Positions 24,989 to 34,405 of a stretch of 64,000 bases of DNA are shown one piece after another. Under the pieces are notes generated by a model, which searched no databases, had not been told where the DNA came from, and worked only from the letters and a program-made list of their open reading frames with translations. The stretch comes from Sphingopyxis macrogoltabida. GTDB taxonomy: Bacteria; Pseudomonadota; Alphaproteobacteria; Sphingomonadales; Sphingomonadaceae. The stretch is taken from assembly GCF_001307295.1 (NCBI RefSeq), contig NZ_CP012700.1, positions 437,001-501,000 of the forward strand. Reading direction: 5' to 3'. Numbering within the stretch: the first letter of the stretch is position 1; each line of letters starts with the position of its first letter. Position numbers and translations under genes: made by a program.

Positions 24989-25824
24989 CCGATACGCCTG
25001 ATGGATCTGATCGCGCTCGCGTAGTCGCGGATCGCAAGATCGCATTGCTGATCGACGCCGACAATGTCTCCCACAATAAGATCGCAGCCATGCTGGCTGA
25101 ACTATCAAAATATGGAACCGCGAATATTCGGCGCGCCTATGGCAACTGGGCAAGCGACAGCCTCAAGGGCTGGAAGGACAAGCTTCACGAATTTGCGATC
25201 CGGCCGATCCAGCAGTTCAACTATTCCACCGGAAAGAATGCCACCGACATCGCCTTGGTGATAGACGCGATGGAACTTCTGTACACGCAAAAGCTCGACG
25301 CCTTCTGCCTCGCGTCGAGCGATGCCGACTTCACACCTCTCGTCATGCAGCTCCGGGCCAACGGCCATGAAGTCTACGGTTTCGGCGAACGCAAAACCCC
25401 AAGCCCTTTTGTCAACGCCTGCACGACTTTCCTCTATCTCGACAACCTCGAAGGCATCGACGCGCCGACCACACCAGCCGAGCCAGCCGTAGCGAAGGCG
25501 CCAAAAGCGAAAGAGCCGGCCAAGGCTGGTACGCCGCCCGCTAAGGCGACCAACAAGAAACTCGCGCAGGACACCAAACTGGTGACGATTCTCCGCGGAG
25601 CGGTCGAGGCGTCGGCGCGCGACGACGGATGGGCGTCGATGTCCTCGGCCGGTAGCGCAGTTAAGCGGCAGGCGCCGATCGACCCAAGAAATTATGGGGC
25701 CAAGAACTTTCCAGCGCTCTTCGAGGCGACTGGGCTGTTCGAGATCGTCAAGGGTGAGGGCGGCCAGAGCTTTGTCGCCGACAAGAGAAACAGAGACCGA
25801 GCGGCGAGACCGGCATCCCAATAG
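24985..25824 (+). CDS. NYN-domain (LabA-like PIN) nuclease with C-terminal OST-HTH/LOTUS-like domain
   Basis: This is a 279-residue protein. Residues 15-155 form a NYN/PIN-like nuclease domain with acidic motifs: IALLIDADNVSH, KNATDIALVIDAMELLY and CLASSDADFTPLVMQLRANG. A Lys/Ala/Pro linker (about 165-195) leads to a winged-helix region (DTKLVTILRGAVEASARDDGWA ... YGAKNFPALFEATGLFEI) resembling OST-HTH. NYN proteins cut RNA. The ATGA overlap with the NTase-HEPN gene suggests a joint system. Confidence 0.87.
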   Translation: MTDTPDGSDRARVVADRKIALLIDADNVSHNKIAAMLAELSKYGTANIRRAYGNWASDSLKGWKDKLHEFAIRPIQQFNYSTGKNATDIALVIDAMELLYTQKLDAFCLASSDADFTPLVMQLRANGHEVYGFGERKTPSPFVNACTTFLYLDNLEGIDAPTTPAEPAVAKAPKAKEPAKAGTPPAKATNKKLAQDTKLVTILRGAVEASARDDGWASMSSAGSAVKRQAPIDPRNYGAKNFPALFEATGLFEIVKGEGGQSFVADKRNRDRAARPASQ

Positions 25825-25940
25825 TCTCGATCTTGCAGCTGCTTGGCGACATGGCCGCTTCGCGCCCGGAGTCAGACGTTACGCTCCAGATCAAGTCCAG
25901 CTGAAAGCCGCCGTAGAGATGCCGGTAACCGGCCGGCGAT

Positions 25941-26447
25941 CTAGCGAATGCTTCCGATCGCTTTGGCCGGGATATCCGCGGGCTTTAAGCCTGCATCCGC
26001 GCCAGGTAGGCCACCTTCCGCACGAACTGAGCTTGGAATCCCAAGGCGCAGCAGAGCTTCCGCAATTCTCTTGAGGGTTGTGTACGGAGCGCAGCTCCCG
26101 CCGTAAGCTAGCTTAAAGCACTCCCAGTTCTCAATCAGCGCTTGCATTAGTGCGTCTTCACGGCCGGGAGGTATGGTCTGCAACGCAATCACGCAATCCG
26201 ACAGGACAGCCTCGCCATCGGGGAAAAGAACTATCTTTTCCCGAGAGGGACGCCCGACCCGAGGTACTAATACCGCCGGCCCTTGAACTTTCCGTCGAAC
26301 TGGTGATGCCTTCCGACTAAGCTTTCCCAGCTTGCCATTTCGCATATCGGTGGTGTGAATATAGCTGGGCCCCGATTTTGTAGCGACGTAATCGTGCACC
26401 GACAGGCACCCGCGGGACATCTCTACCGAATAGGAACGCAGATCCAT
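25941..26447 (-). pseudogene. C-terminal remnant of an N-6 DNA methyltransferase-like gene
   Basis: The frame reads CLSVHDYVATKSGPSYIHTT, then GPAVLVPRVGRPSREKIVLFP, LSDCVIALQTIPPG and YGGSCAPYTTLKRIAEALLRLGI. I recognise these as the target-recognition end of SAM-dependent DNA methylases. The catalytic NPPY domain is absent, and upstream the frame runs antisense into the metal operon promoter. Base composition is less GC-rich than the flanking genes. It is probably a truncated leftover at the island boundary. Identification is by memory of the family and moderate. Confidence 0.55.
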
Positions 26448-26503
26448 GCGTGCGCTCGCAGCGGAGTCTCCAGGTGGCCGCGAAGATTCTCCCGTCATCG
26501 CTC

Positions 26504-26534
26504 TTGACCCTGTAGTAGCTACAGAGTGTAGATA
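26504..26534 (+). promoter_or_regulatory. MerR-type promoter of the czc operon
   Basis: TTGACC (26504-26509) and TAGATA (26529-26534) are separated by a 19-bp spacer. That overlong spacing is typical of promoters twisted open by MerR-family activators. The spacer holds the dyad CTGTAG-TAG-CTACAG (26510-26524). The DUF3703 start is 34 bp downstream of the -10. No merR gene is adjacent; the half-site equals that of the mer promoter at 49.2 kb. Confidence 0.82.
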
Positions 26535-26568
26535 GCCTTCCGACTCGAACATTATCGAGAGGGATCCA

Positions 26569-26967
26569 ATGTCCGATGGCCGTCCAGCAACGCAGCCAAA
26601 AGCAGACGCCACTGGCGCAGGCGTTGGCGTGCGAAAGGCGATTGCGACGGAACTGGCACTTTATCGTCGCGCCCGGGAGGCTTGCGACATCGGTGCCGCC
26701 TGGCACCATCTGGAACGCGCCCATATCCTTTCCCAGCCACTGATGTGGTTTCACCTGTCGTCGCATGTCGAGATGCTGAAATTCGCTATCTCTCGTGGAG
26801 ATATTCGTGAGACCTTCGGGCAGTTGTTCCGGATCGGCCTCGTCCCTTTCGGCGCGCTCATGGGTCGCCTGCCCATAGGAAATACGGGCCGTGCGCGTGT
26901 GAGTGCCTTCGCTCCCATGCCTGTTCCAGAGGATCTGCAGCGATATATGCAGGCGGATGCGCCATGA
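26569..26967 (+). CDS. DUF3703 protein, first gene of the czc operon
   Basis: The 132-residue protein carries the DUF3703 pattern: RRAREACDIGAAWHHLERAHILSQP, then HVEMLKFAISRGDIRETFGQLFRIGLVPFG. The family accompanies heavy-metal efflux genes in proteobacteria; its role is unknown. GAGAGG precedes the ATG and the stop overlaps the next start (ATGA). Transcription should come from the MerR-type promoter. Confidence 0.85.
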   Translation: MSDGRPATQPKADATGAGVGVRKAIATELALYRRAREACDIGAAWHHLERAHILSQPLMWFHLSSHVEMLKFAISRGDIRETFGQLFRIGLVPFGALMGRLPIGNTGRARVSAFAPMPVPEDLQRYMQADAP

Positions 26968-27350
26968 TCTCCAGCTTGCCTGTGTCTCGCACGGCTGCTA
27001 ACCGGCGGGTGATGCGAAATGGCCTCATCCAGTTTATGTTGCTCATTGCGGCGCTGTTGGCGGGCGTAGATATGCCTGCCATGGCCTTCGACAATGTGCC
27101 GGCGACGCTGGTGGAGGCGCACCATCAGACGTGTGTCGAGGTCTCGAATGACGGCGCGCCGGACGATAATTCCCCGACCGGCAGCGGCAGCGAGCTGCTC
27201 CATCATCATCACTGCCCGGCCGGCCTGATCGTGGAAGACTCCGCGCTGGCCGCCTCGGCTGTGCTCGCGCGCGACAGCCATTTGTCACGCGCCTCTGCGG
27301 CGCTCGCGTCGCGCGTGATCGCGCCACCAACACAGCCTCCAGCCGCCTGA
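26964..27350 (+). CDS. His-rich periplasmic protein of the czc operon
   Basis: This 128-residue protein has an N-terminal hydrophobic signal (MRNGLIQFMLLIAALLAGVDMPAMA). The mature part contains scattered His and a HHHHC cluster, likely metal ligands. I do not recognise a named family. Comparable short secreted proteins precede czcC homologues in sphingomonads. The coupled start and the 55-bp gap to the outer-membrane factor gene place it in the efflux operon, perhaps as a periplasmic metal buffer. Confidence 0.65.
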   Translation: MISSLPVSRTAANRRVMRNGLIQFMLLIAALLAGVDMPAMAFDNVPATLVEAHHQTCVEVSNDGAPDDNSPTGSGSELLHHHHCPAGLIVEDSALAASAVLARDSHLSRASAALASRVIAPPTQPPAA

Positions 27351-27405
27351 TCACTGCTTCGCGCAGGCTTTTGCCTGCGTCGTTTTGCGTTGATCAGGAG
27401 TATTT

Positions 27406-28614
27406 ATGTCCAAATCATTTGGCACCCTGCTGTTCGCAGGGATGCTGGCCATGGCAGGTCAACCGGCATTCGCCGAGCCTGTCTCCCTGTCCGATGCGCT
27501 CGCGCGCGGGCAGGACGTCTCCCCTCGAATTGCCAAAGCCAAAGCCGAGCTGAAGGCCGCCGAAGGCCGCGCGCTGCAAGCAGGCGTGCGCCCCAACCCC
27601 ACCGTGTCCGCCGAAGTCGAGAATTTCAGCGGAACCGGCCCCTATCGGACCTTCCGCCAGACCGAGACAACCGTCGCGGTGTCGCAACCGTTCGAACTCG
27701 GCGGCAAAAGAAGGGCCCGAAAGGAAGTTGCGGCCGCCGAACGCGAGTTTGCGCAGATCGCCCTGCGGAGGGCCGAAGCGGACCTCGCCTACGACATCAT
27801 CGTGTCGCATGCCGAGCTCCGCGCCGCTGAAGACCGCGCCGTTTTGGCGCGCAACGTCCTGACACGAGCGGTCGAACTGGCGCGAATCGCCGAGACGCTG
27901 GTGGACGTGGGCCGCGATCCGCCGCTGACCAAGCTGCGCGCTGACGCCTTGCTCGCCGAGGCGAGAGCGGAAAGCCTACGGGCCGATGCTCAATTGCTCT
28001 CGGCGCGGCAGGAGCTTGCGCTGCTGATCGGGAGCGACGATCCCGACTTGTCGGCGGTCGCGCAGAACCTTCCGGTACCGCCGGCGCTTCCGGCTGACGT
28101 ACAGAGCCTCGACGAACGGCTTGCGTCGGCGGAGCGCGATGCGGCTTCGGCGCGCGTGCGCCTGGCTCAGGCGGAGGGCGTTCCCGACATCACGGCGTCG
28201 GGGGGTGTGCGGAATTTCCGCGAAAGCAAGGACACCGCCTTCATCGTCGGCGTCTCGATCCCGCTGCCAGTGTTCAACCGCAATCGTGGCAACATCTACG
28301 CAGCGCGCGCCAATGGCGAAGCGGCCGAAGCACAGCTCGCGCAGACGCGCCTTGATACGCGTCTCTCGCGACGCGATGCGGAGTTGATGCTCTCTGCCGC
28401 CACCGAACGGGTGTTGGCCTTGTCGGGAGCAGGCCTGTTCCAGGCGAACGAGGCCGCGCGCGTCGCCGAGATTGGCTACCAGCAAGGCAAGTTCACGCTC
28501 ATCGAATTGATCGACGCCCAGGAGGCGCTGACCAGCGCCAACCTCAAACTCATCGAAGCCGAGCTCGATCGCGCCCGCGCCGTTGCGGCGCTGGGCCGCG
28601 CGAACGCGCAATAG
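27406..28614 (+). CDS. czcC: TolC-family outer-membrane factor of a heavy-metal RND pump (CzcC-like)
   Basis: The 402-residue protein has a signal peptide and two repeats of the TolC helical hairpin. Motifs seen are the LSDALARGQDVSPRIAKAKAEL start, GVRPNPTVSAEVENFSG, and VGVSIPLPVFNRNRGNIYAARA in the second half. It forms the outer-membrane channel for the CzcBA pump encoded directly downstream. AGGAG lies before the ATG. Length matches CzcC/CusC-type factors. Confidence 0.92.
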   Translation: MSKSFGTLLFAGMLAMAGQPAFAEPVSLSDALARGQDVSPRIAKAKAELKAAEGRALQAGVRPNPTVSAEVENFSGTGPYRTFRQTETTVAVSQPFELGGKRRARKEVAAAEREFAQIALRRAEADLAYDIIVSHAELRAAEDRAVLARNVLTRAVELARIAETLVDVGRDPPLTKLRADALLAEARAESLRADAQLLSARQELALLIGSDDPDLSAVAQNLPVPPALPADVQSLDERLASAERDAASARVRLAQAEGVPDITASGGVRNFRESKDTAFIVGVSIPLPVFNRNRGNIYAARANGEAAEAQLAQTRLDTRLSRRDAELMLSAATERVLALSGAGLFQANEAARVAEIGYQQGKFTLIELIDAQEALTSANLKLIEAELDRARAVAALGRANAQ

Positions 28615-28627
28615 GGGACTGAACATC

Positions 28628-29797
28628 ATGCAATTTTTCGAGAACAAGAATCGCCTCATGGCCGCCGTCGCGGTCGGGGCGCTCGTGCTGGGCGGCGGCG
28701 GGATATTGATCGGACGATCGATGTCCGCGCCCGAGGCGGCCGCACCTCCAGCGGCACCCGCCGAAGAAGAAGAAGGTCATGTCGAGGGCCAGATCCTGAT
28801 GGACGAGGCGCGCGCCAAGGGCGCGGGCATCGTCACCGAGACGATCCAGGCTGGTGGGCTCGGATCTGAGATATTGGCGCAGGGCGTCGTGGCATCGACG
28901 CCCGAGGGCGAGGCCGTGCTGACGGCGCGCGCCGATGGCGCGATCACCCGCATCAACAGGCGGCTTGGTGATTATGTTCAAGTGGGTGACACTGTGGCGG
29001 TGATGGAAAGCCGCGACGCAGCAGCGATCGCGTCGGAACGCAGTTCGGCAACGGCTCGGCTGGCGCTCGCGCGCTCGACATACGCGCGCGAGAAGAAGCT
29101 ATTCGATGCGCGTATCACGGCAAAACAGGATCTCGAGGCCGCCGCGGCGGCGCTCGCCGAGGCCGAGGCAGAAGCGCGGCGGTCGCAATCGGCTGCGTCG
29201 GCTGCAAAAGTCTCCGGCGATGGCCGCACTCTGGCGGTGACCAGCCTGATCTCGGGGCGGATTACCAAATCGGATGCCAAGCTCGGTTCCTATGTGCTCG
29301 CCGGCACCGAATTGTTCCGCGTCTCCGACCCCCGTCGTATCCAAATTAACGCCTCGGTGCTCGCCGCCGATGCACGCCGGATCAATCCCGGAGATACGGC
29401 GGTGATCGAATTGCTCGGAGGAGAAACCGCGAATGCGACCGTTCGTTCGGCAACCCCGAGCCTCGATCCCGAGAGCAAGACCGCGACAATCGTTCTGATA
29501 CCCGAAGGCATCGGTGGCCTGACGCCCGGTCAAGGTCTGCGGGCGCGGATCAAACCGCGCGGTGCAGCCGGTTCGACGCTGATCGCCTTGCCCGAAGAGG
29601 CGGTGCAAACCGTCGAGGGACGCGAAGTGGTGTTCGTCAAGACCGCAAAGGGCTTCCAAGCGACCACCGTAGTTACAGGCAAGCGTGGCGGCGGCCGTAT
29701 CGAGATCGTCGATGGCGTGAAACCGGGCGCGGTGATCGCGACCAAGGGCGCTTTCCTGCTCAAGGCCGAAATCGGCAAGGGCGAGGCGGAGCATTGA
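28628..29797 (+). CDS. czcB: Periplasmic adaptor subunit of a heavy-metal RND pump (CzcB-like)
   Basis: The 389-residue membrane fusion protein has an N-terminal anchor (RLMAAVAVGALVLGGGGILIG) and an acidic EEEEGHVEG stretch. A lipoyl/hairpin region (RADGAITRINRRLGDYVQVGDTVAVMES and a long coiled-coil to about 200) and the beta-barrel domains follow. I prefer ATG 28628, since the longer frame overlaps the end of czcC. It links the outer-membrane factor to the inner-membrane pump. Confidence 0.92.
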   Translation: MQFFENKNRLMAAVAVGALVLGGGGILIGRSMSAPEAAAPPAAPAEEEEGHVEGQILMDEARAKGAGIVTETIQAGGLGSEILAQGVVASTPEGEAVLTARADGAITRINRRLGDYVQVGDTVAVMESRDAAAIASERSSATARLALARSTYAREKKLFDARITAKQDLEAAAAALAEAEAEARRSQSAASAAKVSGDGRTLAVTSLISGRITKSDAKLGSYVLAGTELFRVSDPRRIQINASVLAADARRINPGDTAVIELLGGETANATVRSATPSLDPESKTATIVLIPEGIGGLTPGQGLRARIKPRGAAGSTLIALPEEAVQTVEGREVVFVKTAKGFQATTVVTGKRGGGRIEIVDGVKPGAVIATKGAFLLKAEIGKGEAEH

Positions 29798-29798
29798 G

Positions 29799-32700
29799 AT
29801 GATCGAAAAACTCCTCGATGCGTCGATACGCTTTCGCTGGGGCGTGGTTCTCCTCACCCTCATCATTTCCGCTTACGGCCTGACGCAGCTCCTCAAGCTG
29901 CCGATCGACGCCGTTCCCGACATCACCAACAAGCAAGTCCAGATCAATACCGTCGAGCCCAATCTCGGTCCGCTCGATATGGAACGATTGGTCACTTTCC
30001 CCGTCGAAACCGCGATGGCGGGGATCCCGGGCCTCGAAAGCTCGCGCTCGATTTCGCGCAACGGGTTCAGCCAGGTCACGGTAATCTTCGAAGATCACAC
30101 CGACCTCTATTTCGCGCGCCAACAAGTCGCCGAACGCCTAAACCAGGCAAAGGGAACCTTGCCCGACGGGGCCGAGCCGCAAATGGGCCCGGTGTCGACG
30201 GGACTTGGCGAAGTGCTGATGTACACTGTCGATTTCGATCGCAGCGCGAAGGCCAAGCCGGCGGTCCCCGGAAAGCCCGGGCTTCAGCCCGATGGCTCCT
30301 ATATAACGCCAACCGGCGAGATTTTGACCGACGACGTGGCCAAGCTCGGCTATCTGCGGACCGTGCAGGACTGGGTGATCCGCCCGCAACTGCGATCGGT
30401 ATCCGGCGTGGCCGGCATCGATTCGATTGGCGGCTATGAAAAGCAATTCGTCGTCCAGCCCGACGCGACCAAATTGGCAAGCTACGGCATCAGCTTCTCG
30501 GAACTCGCCGAAGCGCTCGAACGAGCGAATATCTCCGTCGGGGCGAATTTTGTCGAACGCGGCGGCGAGGCGTTTCTCGTGCGCGCCGACGGCCGCATCC
30601 GCACGCTCGACGAGATCGGTCGCGCGACCGTGGCGAGCCGCGGCGGCGTTCCGGTCATGGTGCGTGACGTCGCGACTGTTCAGATCGGCGGGGAACTGCG
30701 CACCGGGTCCGCCTCGGAAAATGGCAAGGAACTTGTCGTCGGCACCGTCTTGATGCTCGCGAACGGCAATAGCCGGATCGTTGCCTCGGCCGCAGCCGAA
30801 CGTCTCAAGGAGGTTGCCAAATCAATGCCCGCGGGCATCGTCGTCAAGCCGGTGCTCGACCGTTCACAGCTTGTCGACGCCACCATCGGCACAGTGGAGA
30901 AGAATCTCGCCGAAGGCGCGTTGCTCGTGGCAGCCGTCCTGTTCTGGTTGCTCGGAAACTTCCGTGCCGCGATCATCGCGACACTGGTCATCCCCATCTC
31001 GTTCCTCATCATGGGAACAGGGATGAACATCACCGGCACGTCGGGGAATCTGATGAGCCTAGGTGCGCTCGATTTCGGGCTTATCGTCGACGGCTCGATC
31101 ATCATCATCGAAAACTGCCTGAGGCGCCTTGCCGAAAGACAGCATCACGAAGGCAGGCTGCTCTCGCTGAGTGAAAGGTTGCACGAGGTGTTCGAAGCCT
31201 CGCGCGAAATGGTGAAGCCGACGATCTACGGGCAGGCAATCATCTTCCTCGTGTTCGTGCCGTTGCTCACCTTCACGGGTGTTGAGGGCAAGACCTTCTC
31301 GCCTATGGCAATCACGGTTCTGCTGGCACTGGCCGGTGCTTTCATTGCATCGCTGACCTTCGTCCCCGCGATGGTGGCATTGCTTCTTCGCGGCAAGGTG
31401 GCCGAGAAGGAAGTGCGCGCGATCGCGTGGGTGAAGACCCGCTACGAGCCCGTGCTCAAGCGCGTGATCGCGCGGCCTTGGCCTTGGATCGGTGCCGGTG
31501 GTGGTACCTTCGCCGCTGCTATCCTGGTGTTCGGCATGCTCGGCAGCGAGTTCATCCCGGTGCTGGGCGAGGGCAATCTCGCGATGCAGGCGCTCCGAAT
31601 CCCGTCGACATCGTTGAACAAATCTCAGGCGATGCAATTGCAGGTGGAAAGAGCCGTGTCCTCGCTTCCCGAGGTGGCCTTCATCTATTCGAAAACCGGT
31701 ACGGCGGAGGTCGCCAGCGATCCGATGCCGCCAAACGCATCGGATACCTTCATCATCCTGAAGCCGCGCGATGCTTGGCCCGAAGGGGTGAAGACCAAGG
31801 ATGATGTGATCGAACGCGTCGAGAAGAAGCTCGAACCGCTCGTGGGCAACGCCTTTGAAATAAGCCAGCCGATCCAGCTTCGCTTCAACGAGCTGATCGC
31901 CGGCGTGCGCGGCGACATCGCGATCAAGCTCTATGGGGACGATCTCGATGAAATGGGCCGCGCGGCGCAGCAGGTGGCAGCGATCCTGAACACAGTCCCG
32001 GGCGCCGCCGACGTCAAGGTTGAACAGACGGCAGGTTTCCCCGTGCTTGACGTCCAGTTCGATCGCGATGCCATCGCCCGTTACGGTCTGACGTTGCAGG
32101 ATGTCAGCGATACGGTCGCTGCGGCGCTCGGTGGGCGCGAGGCCGGGATCGTATTCGAAGGCGACCGGCGATACGACATCGTCGTCCGTCTCGACCGCGC
32201 GACGCGCGACGATCTCGACGCGGTAGGAGCGCTTCCTGTGCTTCTTCCCGGTGAGGGCGGCGCGCGGGCATCGGTGCCACTCAGCGAACTGGCCAAGTTC
32301 GGCTTCTCCGAAGGCTTGAACCAGGTCAGCCGTGAAAACGGCAAGCGACGTGTCGTGGTGCAAGCCAATGTCCGCGGCAACGATCTCGGATCCTTCGTCG
32401 CCGAAGCACAGGAGAAGGTGAATGCGCAGGTCAAACTTCCCACTGGAAGCTTCATTGAGTGGGGCGGGCAGTTTGAAAATCTGCAAGCCGCCTCGGCAAG
32501 GCTGTCGATCGTCATCCCGATCATCTTTGCTGCCATCTTCGGCATCCTGTTCATGGCATTAGGCGGCGTGCGGCAGGCGATTGCGGTTTATTCCGCAATC
32601 CCTCTCGCGCTGGCCGGCGGTGTCTTTTCGCTGTTGCTGACCGGGCTGCCCTTCTCGGTATCGGCGGCGGTCGGCTTCATCGTGCTCTCGGGTGTGACGG

Positions 32701-33077
32701 TGCTCAATGGGCTCGTCGTGATGTCGAGCATCAACCAGCGCATCGACGAAGGAAAACCGGTCGATGTCGCGATCGGGGAAGGCGTCATGGAACGCGTCCG
32801 CGCAGTGCTGATGACGGGCATTGTGCCCGCGATCGGCTTCGTTCCGATGGCGCTCGCCACCGGCACCGGCGCCGAAGTCCAGAAGCCGCTCGCCATCGTG
32901 GTGATCGGCGGGTTGATCACCTCGACGCTGCTGACCTTGTTCGTCCTCCCTGCGATCAGCCATCTGCTGCTTCGCGGACGGCATAACAAGCATGTCGCGG
33001 GCGACTATACCGACGTGACGGCTCTTGGCGAACGGGTGTTCCTGCCCGGCGACGACACGGGCGGCAAACCGGCATGA
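29799..33077 (+). CDS. czcA: Heavy-metal RND efflux pump, divalent-cation type (CzcA-like)
   Basis: This is a 1092-residue inner-membrane proton antiporter with two groups of transmembrane helices and two large periplasmic loops. In TM4 the motif LGALDFGLIVDGSIIIIEN (Asp425, Asp431, Glu438) matches CzcA/CnrA pumps for Zn, Co, Cd or Ni and not the Cu/Ag-type CusA. The start lies two bases after the czcB stop. C-terminal residues GRHNKHVAGD give a soluble tail. Exact metal range cannot be read from sequence. Confidence 0.94.
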   Translation: MIEKLLDASIRFRWGVVLLTLIISAYGLTQLLKLPIDAVPDITNKQVQINTVEPNLGPLDMERLVTFPVETAMAGIPGLESSRSISRNGFSQVTVIFEDHTDLYFARQQVAERLNQAKGTLPDGAEPQMGPVSTGLGEVLMYTVDFDRSAKAKPAVPGKPGLQPDGSYITPTGEILTDDVAKLGYLRTVQDWVIRPQLRSVSGVAGIDSIGGYEKQFVVQPDATKLASYGISFSELAEALERANISVGANFVERGGEAFLVRADGRIRTLDEIGRATVASRGGVPVMVRDVATVQIGGELRTGSASENGKELVVGTVLMLANGNSRIVASAAAERLKEVAKSMPAGIVVKPVLDRSQLVDATIGTVEKNLAEGALLVAAVLFWLLGNFRAAIIATLVIPISFLIMGTGMNITGTSGNLMSLGALDFGLIVDGSIIIIENCLRRLAERQHHEGRLLSLSERLHEVFEASREMVKPTIYGQAIIFLVFVPLLTFTGVEGKTFSPMAITVLLALAGAFIASLTFVPAMVALLLRGKVAEKEVRAIAWVKTRYEPVLKRVIARPWPWIGAGGGTFAAAILVFGMLGSEFIPVLGEGNLAMQALRIPSTSLNKSQAMQLQVERAVSSLPEVAFIYSKTGTAEVASDPMPPNASDTFIILKPRDAWPEGVKTKDDVIERVEKKLEPLVGNAFEISQPIQLRFNELIAGVRGDIAIKLYGDDLDEMGRAAQQVAAILNTVPGAADVKVEQTAGFPVLDVQFDRDAIARYGLTLQDVSDTVAAALGGREAGIVFEGDRRYDIVVRLDRATRDDLDAVGALPVLLPGEGGARASVPLSELAKFGFSEGLNQVSRENGKRRVVVQANVRGNDLGSFVAEAQEKVNAQVKLPTGSFIEWGGQFENLQAASARLSIVIPIIFAAIFGILFMALGGVRQAIAVYSAIPLALAGGVFSLLLTGLPFSVSAAVGFIVLSGVTVLNGLVVMSSINQRIDEGKPVDVAIGEGVMERVRAVLMTGIVPAIGFVPMALATGTGAEVQKPLAIVVIGGLITSTLLTLFVLPAISHLLLRGRHNKHVAGDYTDVTALGERVFLPGDDTGGKPA

Positions 33078-33160
33078 GCGAGCATAAGGCTCCTCATGTC
33101 ACGCTGGACGAAACCGATGGCGGCTCGCCGCCGCCATCGGATTGTTCGGGAGGAAGAGTG

Positions 33161-33565
33161 ATGAAGACCTCCATATTGCTGGTCGGGCTTTTGCTTGCGG
33201 CCTGCTCATCCGGGAAGCCGAGCGCCAACGCGGACAGCGCCGTACACGGCGATATGCAGCATGCGGCTGCAGCCTCGTCGACGCCGGCGGCCAAGGCATT
33301 CGAGACGGCCGCGGACAAGATGCACAGGGATATGGCGGTCGTTCTCACAGGCGATGCCGATACCGACTTCATGCGTTCGATGATCCCGCATCATGAGGGC
33401 GCCGTGGCAATGGCCAAGGTCGCGCTCGAACATGGCAAGGATCCCGAAGTCCGCGAGATTGCCAGATCCGTGGTCGCAGCGCAGGAGAAGGAAATCACCA
33501 TCATGCGAGATTGGCTGGCTCGGCGCGAGAAGGTGGTGCCGCAAAGCCCGCCCAAGACGAACTGA
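33161..33565 (+). CDS. DUF305 lipoprotein
   Basis: The 134-residue protein begins MKTSILLVGLLLAAC, a lipoprotein signal with lipobox LAAC. The DUF305 core is DFMRSMIPHHEGAVAMAKVALEHG, rich in Met and His like CopM-type periplasmic copper-binding proteins. ATG 33161 follows a strong GGAGGAAG; an earlier in-frame ATG overlapping the czcA stop would lack a proper signal. It may bind metal in the periplasm alongside the pump. Confidence 0.87.
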   Translation: MKTSILLVGLLLAACSSGKPSANADSAVHGDMQHAAAASSTPAAKAFETAADKMHRDMAVVLTGDADTDFMRSMIPHHEGAVAMAKVALEHGKDPEVREIARSVVAAQEKEITIMRDWLARREKVVPQSPPKTN

Positions 33566-33566
33566 C

Positions 33567-34196
33567 ATGGCCGGGGCTACCCATCGTGCCGCCGCCGGGG
33601 GCGGTGCCGATGACCCGGAAGAACGCCGGACGCTATGGATCGTTCTCCTGCTTAATGCAGCGATCGCCGGTGGATTCTTTGTCAGCGGCTTTTTCGCAGA
33701 CTCCAGCGCGCTGGTAGCGAACGGGGTCGATAATAGCGCCGATGTCGCTGTTTACGCGATCAGCCTCGCGGCGCTCGGTCGCGGCGACCAGTGGAAGACG
33801 CGGGCGGCAAAGGCGTCGGGCGCGATGCTCCTGCTGTTTGCCGTCGCAATCCTTGTTGACGTCGCCCGCCGCTATCTCCAGGGGAGCGAACCCATCGGCG
33901 CGACGATGATGATCATGTCCGCCATTGCCGCGGTCGTGAATTATATCTGCCTGCGCTTGCTGCAACGGTTGGAGAAACCCGACGTAAACCTCCGCGCAGC
34001 GACGACGTTCAGTTTCAACGACTTCGTGTCGAACGGCGGCATTCTTGTCGCAGGTGCACTCGTCTTGTGGCTCGGCAGCAACTGGCCCGATCTGCTCGTT
34101 GGCCTCGCGACCGCAGGGATCGCGATCAAGGGCGGCATCGAAATCCTGCGCGACGCGCGCAGCGAGGAAAAAACCGCAACAGGCGGGCCGACCTAG
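33567..34196 (+). CDS. Short CDF-family cation transporter
   Basis: The 209-residue membrane protein has six predicted helices (LWIVLLLNAAIAGGFFVSGFFAD onwards). The metal-site Asp pair is in VDNSADVAVYAISLAALG and an FNDFVSNGG segment lies in TM5. The C-terminal cytoplasmic domain of classic CDF proteins is absent, as in short sphingomonad versions; a homologue lies at 43.2-43.9 kb. It starts one base after the DUF305 stop. Substrate is probably Zn or another divalent cation. Confidence 0.85.
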   Translation: MAGATHRAAAGGGADDPEERRTLWIVLLLNAAIAGGFFVSGFFADSSALVANGVDNSADVAVYAISLAALGRGDQWKTRAAKASGAMLLLFAVAILVDVARRYLQGSEPIGATMMIMSAIAAVVNYICLRLLQRLEKPDVNLRAATTFSFNDFVSNGGILVAGALVLWLGSNWPDLLVGLATAGIAIKGGIEILRDARSEEKTATGGPT

Positions 34197-34405
34197 ATGG
34201 AAAGTTCGGCGATATCGGCAGTAACGCAGCAAAGGCGATGGGATCGATTGTGTCTGCATTCCCGGTTCCTTTCCGCTCTGGCACCGATGCATCTGCCGAA
34301 AAGCGTCACGATATCCGGAGTTGACCGGCACGTTGCCCGTTTTCACCGCGGCGCAGGTCCACGGCCTGCGTCGCGGACCATCTTGCCGGGGCGAGGAGCT
34401 CGCCG

